From Luidia sarsii (lineage: Eukaryota; Echinodermata; Asteroidea; Paxillosida; Luidiidae), in NCBI GenBank assembly GCA_949987565.1, contig OX465109.1:14153400-14217399 (forward strand): DNA of 64,000 nucleotides, given 5' to 3'. The notes below the pieces were generated by a model. The model worked only from the letters and a program-made list of their open reading frames with translations, was not told the DNA's origin and made no database searches. The position numbers and the translations under genes were made by a program. How positions within the stretch are numbered: position 1 is the stretch's first letter; each line of letters starts with the position of its first letter. Shown here piece after piece: positions 53,141 to 62,707 of this stretch.

Positions 53141-55076
53141 GGAAACTGCTCTGATTATGTCGCGATGCAGATGTCGTCCGCATAGATGAACTTGCGACTA
53201 ATGGTCTGGGGAAGGTCATTAATATACAGGTTGAAGGGTGTGGGCGCTAGCACAGATCCTTGAGGAAGGCCATTTCTCTAGTGTCTCTATGTGCTGTTAG
53301 CATCTGCCATATGGACACAGAAGCGACGGTGTTTTCACTGCCCAGTGAGGCAGTACTCTTGCTATCTTCGTCAGCAAGCCTTTGTGCCAGACAGTGTCAT
53401 AGGTGACAGAAAGGTCAAGCAGCACTACTCCTGTCTTCTTTTGTAGCTGATTTCCATTCTCAATGAATGTGGTCAATGCCAGTACTCCTTCTGGGTCGGA
53501 ATCCCGCCTGGTCTACACTTCAAGTATTCTCAACAGTGGGCTTGATACGCTGCAGAATGATCCATTCCAGGAGCTTGTACCGGTAGCACATAGATAGCAG
53601 TGAGATGGGGCGATAGCTCGATGCCTGCTTCAGGTCTTTCCAAGGCTTTGGGATGGCAATTGTTTTGGCTATATCATTGGCATGTTGTTTTCTGCAATGA
53701 TGCAGGTGAGAAATGATGCCAGCCATTTCCTTACACCAATGTGGTATTCACGCCATTCCCTGTTGACGTCGCTCTTCACGCTTTTCTCGATAGGAGCTTT
53801 CCCAACATAGACGAGACGTGCTGCGACGGCATCAGGTTTGACTGCTGGTCTTTTTGGATTGTGCGGTTGTTGATTAATTCCGGTTTGGCGTATGAGGTTC
53901 CAACACTTGCGGCTAGAGTGTGTGAAGGTAATCTCGCTTGTAAGCTGTTCCCAACGAGTGCGTCGCCCATTATCCAGCGCTTCAATGAGATAGTCTGCGA
54001 TGTCAGGGTCTCGGTTTGTTGGAATTCATCCAGGAGTTGTTGGCAGTCAGAGTCCAGGCACAGAATGTAGGTGGGCCTGAAACCTCTAGACTTGGCTGTC
54101 TTCTGGAGAGCACCGAGGAATCTGATAATTGTAATACCGTTAGTTGGAATGCATGGCACACTTTTCTCTAACGTTTCTGTGAAGTTCTCCCACTTTGCTT
54201 TGCGGAAATTCCAGCGTGGGATGGTAACGGATTGGGTTACTGGTACGCAGATGCCAATGCTGGTAGTAATTGGTCTATGCTGGCTTCTGGGGAAGTCTTC
54301 TAGGACTCTCACAGATGATGGTAGTGGGCGGTGTGATGTTACTCAGCATAGGTCAGGGGAGTATTCGCGATTCCACCTGGTGGAGCGGAAAGATCGCATT
54401 TGCTTAAGGTCGATAACGAGGTAGAGGTTGTGATTGGAGGACCAGTCCACAAGCCAGTCTCCGTTCGTGTCTGTTGTCTCGTATCCCCAGTTTGCGTGGT
54501 GGCTGTTGAAGTCGCCCACATAGACAGCTGGGTGTTCGAGTACAGGGAGTGATTTTTCAGACCATTTGACTGGGGGGGCTTGTAAACGTTCACTATCCGG
54601 TAGATTCCCACACGTATAGTGTCGTACAGCTCTACCGTTTCAAGGAGTTCCGTGTCTGCAATATTCTTTCGAACATAGGTAGCTTGGCCATGCTGCTTAT
54701 GTGCCTTCAAGGCCACAAGGTCGTAGTTGCTGGGAGTGTGTTGCTCGACATGAACTTCTTGCAGACAAATCATGTCAATCTTCTCCTTATGCCCTCGATG
54801 TTGAGTTGGAGGATGCGGAGTGCAGTACCAATACCTAGAAAGGGTTGGTCTGCATTTTGTATGTTGCTGCCAGGATCCATTGGATTTGGCATGCGAGTTT
54901 GGATCATTAGTTTCTCTCAATAAAATGAGAGGACAAACTACAGTGATTTCCACTACCGGTACTGCGTCCATTGCATCAACTATCTTGGTTTGGACATTAA
55001 TTGCATCCGGTGGTAAGGCTCCAGTTCGGGAGAACAGAAGTTGTGGGGAATGTGGACTTACCCCATGAGTTACCAT
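53141..55076 (-). pseudogene. Jockey-like LINE endonuclease and RT (5' part)
   Basis: The endonuclease frame (55076-54339) includes IDMICLQEVHVEQHTPSNYD and RVGIYRIVNVYKPPQ, followed by GDFN in a neighbouring frame. The connector frame (54312) has IPRWNFRKAKWENFTETLE. The RT shows KTIAIPKPWKDLKQASSYR and, at the left edge, SRKFIYADDICIAT, the catalytic aspartates. Frameshifts separate the pieces. Confidence 0.75.
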
Positions 55077-55080
55077 TACT

Positions 55081-55734
55081 CCCAGGTCTGTTCTGGCCCA
55101 GAGCAGTAGTACCTGTTAGGGCCCCAGTTATGGGTTAAAAAATTGCCAGCTATGGGTCAAAATAGCACCACTGCCTTGTGGTCGTCACGGGAGTAAAGAA
55201 GGCTAAGGGAGACAACCCCAACAGAAAAATCCAGAAGAAGTCTGGACCCGGCAGAGTGAGCGGAGGACATCACCGTCCCAACGGTCATAAAGGCGGCGAC
55301 AGCAAGCGGCGTGGAGCGCTAAAGGCACGGCAAGGTATAGACGCTGTGGCCATCCACTGCAGGCATGGAGTCACTGGTCGTGACGGTTTCCCGTACCACC
55401 GGATCCTGGCTTCTGCGGCAGAGAGAGTGGGATCGTCACTGTGCATCGGCCCTCCCACTATAAACCTTTCCCGCACAGGTTTCTTCAGCGTGCACTCCCA
55501 AAGCCCTGCGGCGTTGGGCAAGGGGCGAAGTAACAGGTGGAGGTAACCACTGGGATCTGCCAGCCTCAAACCTGCATGTAGGCAGCCTGGATACGCCGGA
55601 CTGAGGATGCAGAGGCCCGGGACAGACGAAAGCATCGCAGTCGTTAGCTGATCCAAGCATCCCTGGTCTCTTCCCCTGCTCATGGTGTTCCCGCGCGTGC
55701 AAATCGCGGATTGGACTCCACAGCCACCTCCGCG
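55081..55734. other. Sequence between LINE and Penelope fragment, not recognised
   Basis: Several minus frames run open (the longest is 245 codons from 56022 through this region), but beyond the Penelope RT blocks the peptide shows no recognisable motif and the frames overlap one another. It may be decayed Penelope sequence or an unrelated insertion. Confidence 0.35.
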
Positions 55735-56195
55735 CACACGACAGACGGGAGGGCAACTTTGTAGGGCCTCCTCCTCAAATACCTCCATGTATAGGTTGGC
55801 GATGACCGCGTACACCGGACTGCCAATAGCTGCTCCATCCGTCTGCTCGAGAAGGTCCCTTCGTAGAGAATATAGGTGGACCGCAAGACGAACTCCAGCA
55901 AGGTGGTGATCTTGCAGGCGAGAGGGAAGTCCGGTTCGACTGGTTCCGGTCTCCTTCCAGGCGTTGCAGGGCCACTCTGCACGTGCCTTCAATGGGGACG
56001 TTAGTAAACAACGACGTGACATCGAAAGAAATCAATGTTTCGTGGCTGCCTATCCGATGTCCACGGAGGAATTCTGCGAAGGCCGTGGAGTTCCCGATTA
56101 ACGGAGACAGGATCCCTGCCAAATGCTTAGACAGTTCGTAAGCAAATGTGACGGGGGCCTTTGACTCTTTTCCAGTGGATTTAGTTTCCAGTAGG
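55735..56195 (-). pseudogene. Penelope-like reverse transcriptase fragment
   Basis: The minus frame from about 56190 reads GILSPLIGNSTAFAEFLRG and HETLISFDVTSLFTNVPIEG. It shifts frame, reads TTLLEFVLRSTYILYEG, shifts again, and reads DLLEQTDGAAIGSPVYAVIA then NLYMEVFEEEAL. The SFDVxSLFTNxP, QTDGxxMGSPxS and ANLxME blocks are specific to Penelope-like elements. The catalytic YxDD block and the GIY-YIG endonuclease are absent. Two frameshifts in 450 bp. Confidence 0.85.
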
Positions 56196-56689
56196 AGTGT
56201 ACATCAAACACAAAAAAGGGAGAAAAAAGGGTTGGTGCGTAAGGCTATAACAAGAAAAGAGAACAAAACACTTATGAGCATACAGATAATTCAAAAAAAT
56301 GATTGAATAACAATACAATGAATCAGTATAACAACACTCCTCGGATACCTTTATCAAGGAATACCAGCTGGATGAATTCCAGCAAACACTATCCTCATTA
56401 AATATTCGCTGGGACACTTGGGTCTTCCAGTGAAACAGGTGGACATTCCTCTGTCAGTACTACCATGGAGGAAGGAAAAAAGAAGGAGTTCGAACAGCCC
56501 GCCAAATGCCCCCAGCGGAAGTTTCAATTTCAATCCAAATAGCGTCTTGGCTGACCATTGGAAAGGGCATGGAGGACACCCACTGCGCGACAGATAACGA
56601 ACACAATAAGATCTCTTTGTACACACAGCTCGGTACCGCTCCGAATGCACTGTGGGCAGCTCGGGTGGAGTTCATCATGGGAGAAGAGA

Positions 56690-56822
56690 ATTACAAACAT
56701 ATCCCAATCGCATGCGCAGTGTGTTTTAGTGTATACTTTGATTGCGTACTGACGCTCAGATATCGGGTTTTCGAGAGACGATTCGTTTGATATCTCCCTC
56801 AAAAATATCGCACATTCTGAAG
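56690..56822 (+). promoter_or_regulatory. Possible promoter / non-coding first exon of a plus-strand gene
   Basis: TCGCATGCGCAGTG (about 56708-56721) resembles an NRF-1 site, common at TATA-less metazoan promoters. About 100 bp downstream a strong donor (CTGAAG|GTAAGT) ends at 56822. A polypyrimidine-AG acceptor with an ATG-containing exon follows at 57492. No transcript evidence is available from sequence alone. Confidence 0.3.
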
Positions 56823-57491
56823 GTAAGTTACGACAGTAAATCGATCTGAACTACTCATCGATCCAAAACGTGCTGAATTGCACACGTGGCTTACGTGGCA
56901 TCGTTTGTTTGAGTCATTTTAGGGGTCCGGACTGGTCCTTAAATTTTAGCGGCGAAATGAAAACACTCTTTTCTCCGAAATTTGTCAAATTCTTATTGAT
57001 ACCACTTCTGCTATTGCGTACAAAGTCTATGGAGAATCGTGGGAGAATCAAGAAAAGTAGGCCTATTTGTATAAATTTGAAAATTGAATATTTATTTCTT
57101 TGACTTTGTTTATGTTTATTTATTTTTTTAATTCAAATTTTTAATAGACTTTTTCGTCAACGGAAAAGGCATATTTGTTTTTATTTATTTATGATTGTTT
57201 TCAATTTAAAAACAAGTCTAGGCAACATAATTTTTCAGAGGACGAGGAGTGAAATAGTTCTGTACTGCAGAAGACTAAAACTCTGAAAGTGAAAACACAC
57301 TTTGACAAAAGAAAATAATGGAAAGAAAATAATAGAAACCGCTTCACCTTGTTGTTTTCACTGTGCTGTAACCTTACGTAGGTCACAGAATTCCTGGATA
57401 AAATGCAAAGTCGCGTCCTCAAGTATAACCATGGCATGGAGGGAAAAAATTACATCATGATATTGAGTGTTTTGTTTTGTGTTTTTTTTAG

Positions 57492-57653
57492 CAAGAGCAC
57501 ATGAAGTCAGTAACTATGGCTGATCCTCATCGTGAGTGTCTGCGGTTACTTTGCCGGCTTTGTGGGGAAGAGAGAGGCATAACTGATGATCGCCAACCGA
57601 TTGAGAAAGGGCAACTCACCAAGCAGATCCAGGCATGGTTAAAAGCACATTAA
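57492..57653 (+). CDS. Short exon/ORF with CxxC motif, RAG1 N-terminus-like (tentative)
   Basis: A tttttttag acceptor at 57491 is followed by an open frame. The first ATG is at 57501, a second ATG in better context (ATGGCTGATCC) lies five codons on, and the stop is TAA at 57651-57653; 50 residues. HRECLRLLCRLCGEERG is followed by a charged helix ending in KQIQAWLKAH. The H-x-x-x-L-x-x-L-C-R-(I/L)-C-G pattern resembles the zinc motif at the start of the RAG1 non-core region, also found in molluscan N-RAG-TP-like transposons. The match is short, the protein ends abruptly, and an internal donor (CATC|GTGAGTG) would shorten it further. Possible terminal exon, tiny gene or relic. Confidence 0.35.
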   Translation, partial: QEHMKSVTMADPHRECLRLLCRLCGEERGITDDRQPIEKGQLTKQIQAWLKAH

Positions 57654-58721
57654 GTTAACAAACACTGTGTGTAAATGCAGATTTATTTCTTAATTTCAAC
57701 ATGCCTTCAATGCAAAGGAATGTGCAGAAGCTGGAAATTATTATTATTATTATCTCATAGTTTGATTTGTTGGGTTGATTTTTTTTGGGGTGGCAATCTG
57801 GTTAACAATTGGTTCAAGCAATTGACATTATTCGCGTGGTAGCCATTTTTGTTATGTCCCATGAATGAATTTCCAAAATTGGATGGGAAGGTACTAGACT
57901 ATTCAGTATTCAAGCAGCCTTTCCCCCCCCCCTTTTTTATTACTAATTTAAATTATTCATTTAGGCAGATTTGATTTTAATACTTATTAATGTACCTGCA
58001 TCCGTTTATCTTCGCAAGTTTCAAAAATGACGATTTGACCATATGGATAAAAAATAAATATTCATATTAGACGGATATCAAAAACACATTCTAGCATTTG
58101 GCTGACTCGGCTACATTCAAAAGTTAAAAGAGATGTTTAAATAAAGTTATATACAGTTGTACATAAAGTCATTTAATTTAATAGTTATCTTTCGTTAAAT
58201 GCTACTGTACAGTGTAAATAGATAATTCCAATTGTATATCCAAGGATCCTGACAAGGAAAACTTAGCGATGGTTGCAGTTTGCTAAAATTTTTGTGCTAT
58301 ATTTATGCATGCATTACAGGATAATAGTTTTGATACATGTACTTTGTATGGACTATCCACAGTTGACTTCCAATGCAAAGAGCACACACTTGTTCACAAA
58401 AGGAACTACATAAGACCTGTTTCGGTTTTTGGTTTGTTCATTTCACAAGGAGATTAGAAATTCAGCCCATCTCTTGTACCATGCTAATACCGAACTATAG
58501 ATCTTTACAAAGTGCTTTCTCGGCTTTCTTTCCAACAGTTCTACCAGATGCTTTTTGTAGATTTAAGTAAACATCAATGAAAGCTTTACTCCTTATTTTT
58601 ATCCAGTTCTTGATAACAATTATAAAGGCCCCATCCAGAGGTCAGAAGTTTTTTTAGAAGGCCCCTACATTTTTTTTATTTATTCTTTCCTGCATTGTAA
58701 GTCTTTCCAACCACTGTACAG
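57654..58721. other. AT-rich intergenic sequence, no gene recognised
   Basis: No coding similarity. Poly-C and TTATTATTATT tracts only. Confidence 0.5.
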
Positions 58722-59609
58722 TAGGCTTGGGCGGTTCCAGGATTTTGGGAACCGGTTCCGGTTCCAGTTAGGAACCGCGGTTCCGAGATAGAACCGGTTC
58801 CTAAAAAACAAAGAAAAACATAAGATTTAATAAAAAACAAAAAGACCTCAGTGAGCGCGGTTTTGCAGACGCCGCCATGAGCTTGGAAGGTTCAACTACA
58901 TGCGTGTCTTTTATGGCGACTTAATTTTGCTTCAATGCATTGATAAAGTATACCGAATGCTGGTTTGGCAGTCTGATTGTCATTTATGTATCAATAGGAT
59001 GTATGAGACATGTTTAAAAGATTTGCTTGAATTGTTTGGCTGCTCATTTGCCCAATATTTTTAACGGAAAATACAACGCGGTTCAATAACGAAACCGTTA
59101 AACGAATGGAATCATCCAAACCCAAACTCGGGTCTTCCCATTCTTAAAAAAGGGGTGATTTGATTTCATTTCGATGGAAAAAAATAAGAATTTCTGTAGA
59201 CCGATGAATAAACCGTAGATTGATATAGATTTAGATTTGAAAACATGTTTAGATTTTACGATCCTCTATTCAAAAGCAATTCTGCATGGCATATTATTAT
59301 TAAGAACAGGGAATAAAACCCTTTGAGTAAATTCACCCGTAGAAAGTGGAAGGGTCAAGCCATTACCTTTTGGTTGTTTATTGGACGCGCGCCAGCATGG
59401 TTGGCCAGGTAACATGGATAACTTCGGCAGGTACGCTACAGACAAAATGTACCACGTGGCTACTTCCCGAGTCCTCGATTCCAACGCCTTCAGTCCCCGA
59501 TTCAAACACCAGCAATCGCTGGAGCCGACAGCTAGCGCAAATAGCCTTGTCGGTCCCAAATCCCACGCAAAACTCGGACGCAACACTGTCCCATATCCCG
59601 AGCAATACC

Positions 59610-60100
59610 CGAGCCCCGCGCGGTCCCGAATCCTGAGCAATACCCGAGCCCCACGCAGTCCAGAATCCCGAGCAACACCGGGGCCCCACGTACGCGATCC
59701 CGAGCCCCACGCGGTCCCGAATCCCGTGCAAGACCATAGCCCCACGCGGTCCCGAATCCCGTGCAACACCATAGCCCCACGCCGTCCCGAATCCCGTGCA
59801 ACATCATAGCCCCACGCCGTCCCGAATCCCATACAATACCCAGAGACGCACGTGGTCCCGAATCCCGTGCAACACCATAGCCCCACGCCGTCCCGAATCC
59901 CGTGCAACATCATAGCCCCACGCCGTCCCGAATCCCATACAATACCCCGAGACGCACGTGGTCCCGAATCCCACGCAATACCCCGAGACGCACGTGGTCC
60001 CGAATCCCACGCAATACCCCGAGACGCACGTGGTCCCGAATCCCACGCAATACCCCGAGACGCACGTGGTCCCGAATCCCACGCAAAACTCGAACCCAAC
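59610..60100. repeat. Tandem array, about 36-bp unit (GTCCCGAATCCCGTGCAA type)
   Basis: Units of GTCCCGAATCCC plus a variable tail. The last four to five copies are near identical with a 36-bp period (GAGACGCACGTGG at 59949 and 59985). The period is divisible by three and the unit lacks stops, so several long open frames cross it on both strands. Confidence 0.85.
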
Positions 60101-60582
60101 ACTGTCCCGAATCCCGTGCAATACACGAACCCCACCCCACACAACGCTGTACCGAATCCGCTCCCATGCAATACACGAACCCCACCCCACACAACGCGGC
60201 GCGCCGTACCGAATCCTCTGCCATAGCAATACACGAACCCCACCCCACACAACGCTGTACCGAATCCGCTGCCATGCATGCAATACACGAACCCCAACCC
60301 ACCCCACGCCGTACCGAGTCCGCTCCCATGCAATACACGAACCCCACCCCACACAACGTCGTACCGAATCCGCTCCCATGCAATACACGAACCCCACCCC
60401 ACACAACGCTGTACCGAATCCGCTCCCATGCAATACACGAACCCCACCCCACACAACGCCGTACCGAATCCGCTGCCATAGCAATACACGAACCCCACCC
60501 CACACAACGCTGTACCGAATCCGCTGCCATAGCAATACACGAACCCCACCCCACGCCACGCCGTACCGAAACTCCATTCCTG
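60100..60582. repeat. Tandem array, about 50-bp unit (AATACACGAACCCCACCCCA type)
   Basis: Units contain GTACCGAATCCGCT(C/G)CCAT, GCAATACACGAACCCCA and CCCCACACAACGC. A 50-bp period is visible at 60361 and 60411, with small length variants elsewhere. Confidence 0.88.
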
Positions 60583-60830
60583 GGACACCTCCCGAGCCAA
60601 TTACCCGGTTCCAAACTTGGGACCGGTCCCAATCCTGGGACACCTCCCGAGCCAAATACCCGGTTCCAAAGCTGGGACACCTCCCGAGCCAAATACCCGG
60701 TTCCAAAGCTGGGACACTTCCCGAGCCAAATACCCGGTTCCAAAGCTGGGACACTTCCCGAGCCAAATACCCGGTTCCAAACCTGGGACACCTCCCGAGT
60801 CATTACCCGGTTCCAAATCTGGTACCTCCC
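60583..60830. repeat. Tandem array, 37-bp unit containing CCCGGTTCCAAA
   Basis: The unit runs GGGACACCTCCCGAGCCAAA then TACCCGGTTCCAAAGCT; period 37 (60671 and 60708), about six copies. The CCCGGTTCCAAA core equals the subterminal motif at about 61446-61457 of the same element. Confidence 0.88.
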
Positions 60831-61689
60831 CCCCGCGAAGGAACCGGGTCCGAGTCCAATGCAATCGTGCAATAGCCGAGTCCTACGCTGGAGCCGCGCG
60901 AGTCCGGCCGTATGTACGTGCAGAACAATGTAAGAACACAAGTAACAAGACGAGATAAATATATCTCTGCCTAGGGAGCCAAGTGAACCCGTCACAACCA
61001 TGTGGTCTGTAAAAGAATCGCGTGATTGGGCATTGGTAGCCGATGAAATACTGATGAAATCACACATGCTTGGGAGCCCTACTCAGACTTGCGCCACACG
61101 GCAACACAAGTACAGTGCGTGTAGGGTGTAGTACAATGTATGCGTACAGAATTATCCACGATCGAATGGGGTCATTCAATGCGTTGCTTATTGCTGCCAC
61201 GTGCAGTACCACAGTAGCAGCCTGCGTTCGATTGTTGTGAATTTACAGGCATACAAAGTGAATTGTACATGTACATGTGTCATGCACCCATTGCACTGTG
61301 CATGTACAAACCAACATTGCATAAGTTATCCATGGTTGGGGCCAGGCCATTGCGTGACTGCGTGTTCGCTAAATGTGCGCTGGGCCGCGCTGGCCACAGA
61401 GTTTGGAACCGGTTCCTCTGAAGCAGGAACCGTCCAAAGCGGGTACCCGGTTCCAAAAAAAAGCGGAATCACGGTTCCGGTTCCCATTTTGGAACCGCGG
61501 TTCCACTTGGAACCGGGAGAACCGCCCAAGCTTACTGTACAGTGTGTAATGTAGATGTTATCAGTAGCCAGAAAGAGGGAGAGTCCAGTGCAGCGTTTAG
61601 GAATGTGTATAAACATCACCCCCCCCCCTACACTGGACTGGGGAGACACTGTGGCCCTGTGGTGGGAGCCTGTTGTCCTTAGGCCTGCA

Positions 61690-61775
61690 TGTGTGTCATT
61701 CTGACTCCATGTTGGGAAAAGGAAACAGGTTAACATTACAGCTCAACCAGTGTCCCTCTCTCCTTTCCTTACCAG
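61690..61775 (+). repeat. 86-bp direct repeat, first copy
   Basis: Identical to 62352-62437 except for one base. It begins TGTGTGTCATTCTGACTCC and ends CCTTTCCTTACCAG. Here the next bases are GTAAG, a consensus 5' splice site. Confidence 0.9.
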
Positions 61776-62351
61776 GTAAGATTGTGCTTTATTATTGTTT
61801 TTGTATGACTGTAAGGAAACCATAGTTTTGGGGTCATATACAGGTACATGAAGATACATTTAAACTGAATTTGATTGTTTTTTGAGTAATTTTGTAAGGA
61901 TTCTTGCCATAAGTTTGGGCCCTTTGCAACCATACATGTATACATAACAGTCTGGTGGACAAAGGAATGTGTTTTGTGGTTACCTGATAGTGCACGTACA
62001 TGTATGTGTGCACTTTCTGACATGTACATGTAGGATTTAGCCTGGAGAAGTTAAGACTCTTTCACTGTTCCCCATGACTATCCTTTATTTTATAGTGAAT
62101 TTCTTTTGTTTTCTTCTTTGTTAAATTGACTCCACATGTGTATGTGAACTTGATGAAAACTTGACCTAAGAGTACCACCGACAGTTCTATTTTATTAGAT
62201 TAAGGACTATAGCAACAGATTTACGTGTATTTTGAAATGTTTTATTTAGAAGTTTATTGACAAACTGCCAATGCTTGTAAGAAACCAAGTTAGTTTTAGA
62301 ATTACTTAGTCCGGTTTATGTTTACAGATATACATGTAGAATGTTTTGTAT

Positions 62352-62437
62352 TGTGTGTCATTCTGACTCCATGTTGGGAAAAGGAAACAGGTTAACATCA
62401 CAGCTCAACCAGTGTCCCTCTCTCCTTTCCTTACCAG
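62352..62437 (+). repeat. 86-bp direct repeat, second copy
   Basis: Same 86 bp as 61690-61775, 662 bp downstream. The terminal CTTTCCTTACCAG reads as a 3' splice site. The copy lies just upstream of the presumed end of the 5' LTR. Confidence 0.9.
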
Positions 62438-62500
62438 AGGCAAAATCTTTAATGTGCCCCTAGGAGTGACACGGTCCCGTGTCCTCCGGGGTGCAACATT

Positions 62501-62518
62501 TGGCGACCACGAAGGGAC
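62501..62518 (+). promoter_or_regulatory. Primer-binding site complementary to tRNA-Arg(UCG)
   Basis: TGGCGACCACGAAGGGAC is the exact reverse complement of the 3' end of metazoan tRNA-Arg(UCG) including CCA, as I recall that tRNA (acceptor stem CGACCACG... with CCA). It starts two bases after the ACA that would end the LTR, the usual spacing. It would prime minus-strand DNA synthesis. Confidence 0.75.
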
Positions 62519-62707
62519 AGGTGTTTTCATCCCACCATCGTCCGGCCAGGGATGAATGACAGCGCCTGTCCAGTGACATCAAGAACCCAACCATGACTTG
62601 CTAGCAAGGGAGCTGGTATTCTGCGTAGTGCGGTAGCGACGCCATAGAGAGTGGGACAGAGGAGTCAGCCTGGGAGACCAGGGACAGTCCAATCAGCCCA
62701 AGACAAG

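Larger units (their letters stand above)
52085..55080 (-). mobile_element. Jockey/I-like LINE, decayed, carrying a truncated MITE
   Basis: Minus strand, 5' to 3': APE endonuclease (about 55076-54339), connector (54312-53776), RT (53726-53141), then the MITE (53140-52645), then the C-terminal tail (52640-52100). Blocks: MICLQEVHVEQH, VGDFNSHHANWG, SYRPISLLSM, GLPQGSVLAP-like and FIYADDICIAT; in the tail, ALNYSAAEYCAPVWQNS and WLPVLRKSYPPPDVRRE-like. Several stops and shifts. Roughly 400 bp expected between YADD and the tail are absent together with the MITE's 3' end. Confidence 0.8.
58722..61534. mobile_element. hAT-like non-autonomous element (2813 bp) filled with minisatellites
   Basis: The left end TAGGCTTGGGCGGTTC and the inverted right end TAAGCTTGGGCGGTTC are flanked by a perfect 8-bp duplication, CTGTACAG (58714-58721, 61535-61542). 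Inside each end lie clustered GGAACCGGTTCC / GGAACCGCGGTTCC palindromes. An 8-bp duplication with T-A-(G/A)-G-type ends fits hAT. The interior consists mostly of three successive tandem arrays. No transposase was recognised. Confidence 0.78.

Noticed and set aside
59266..61067. Very long open frames on both strands (444, 385, 343, 320 and 305 codons)
   Set aside because: They run through the 36-, 50- and 37-bp tandem arrays in several frames at once. The openness comes from stop-free GC-rich units, not from selection on a protein.
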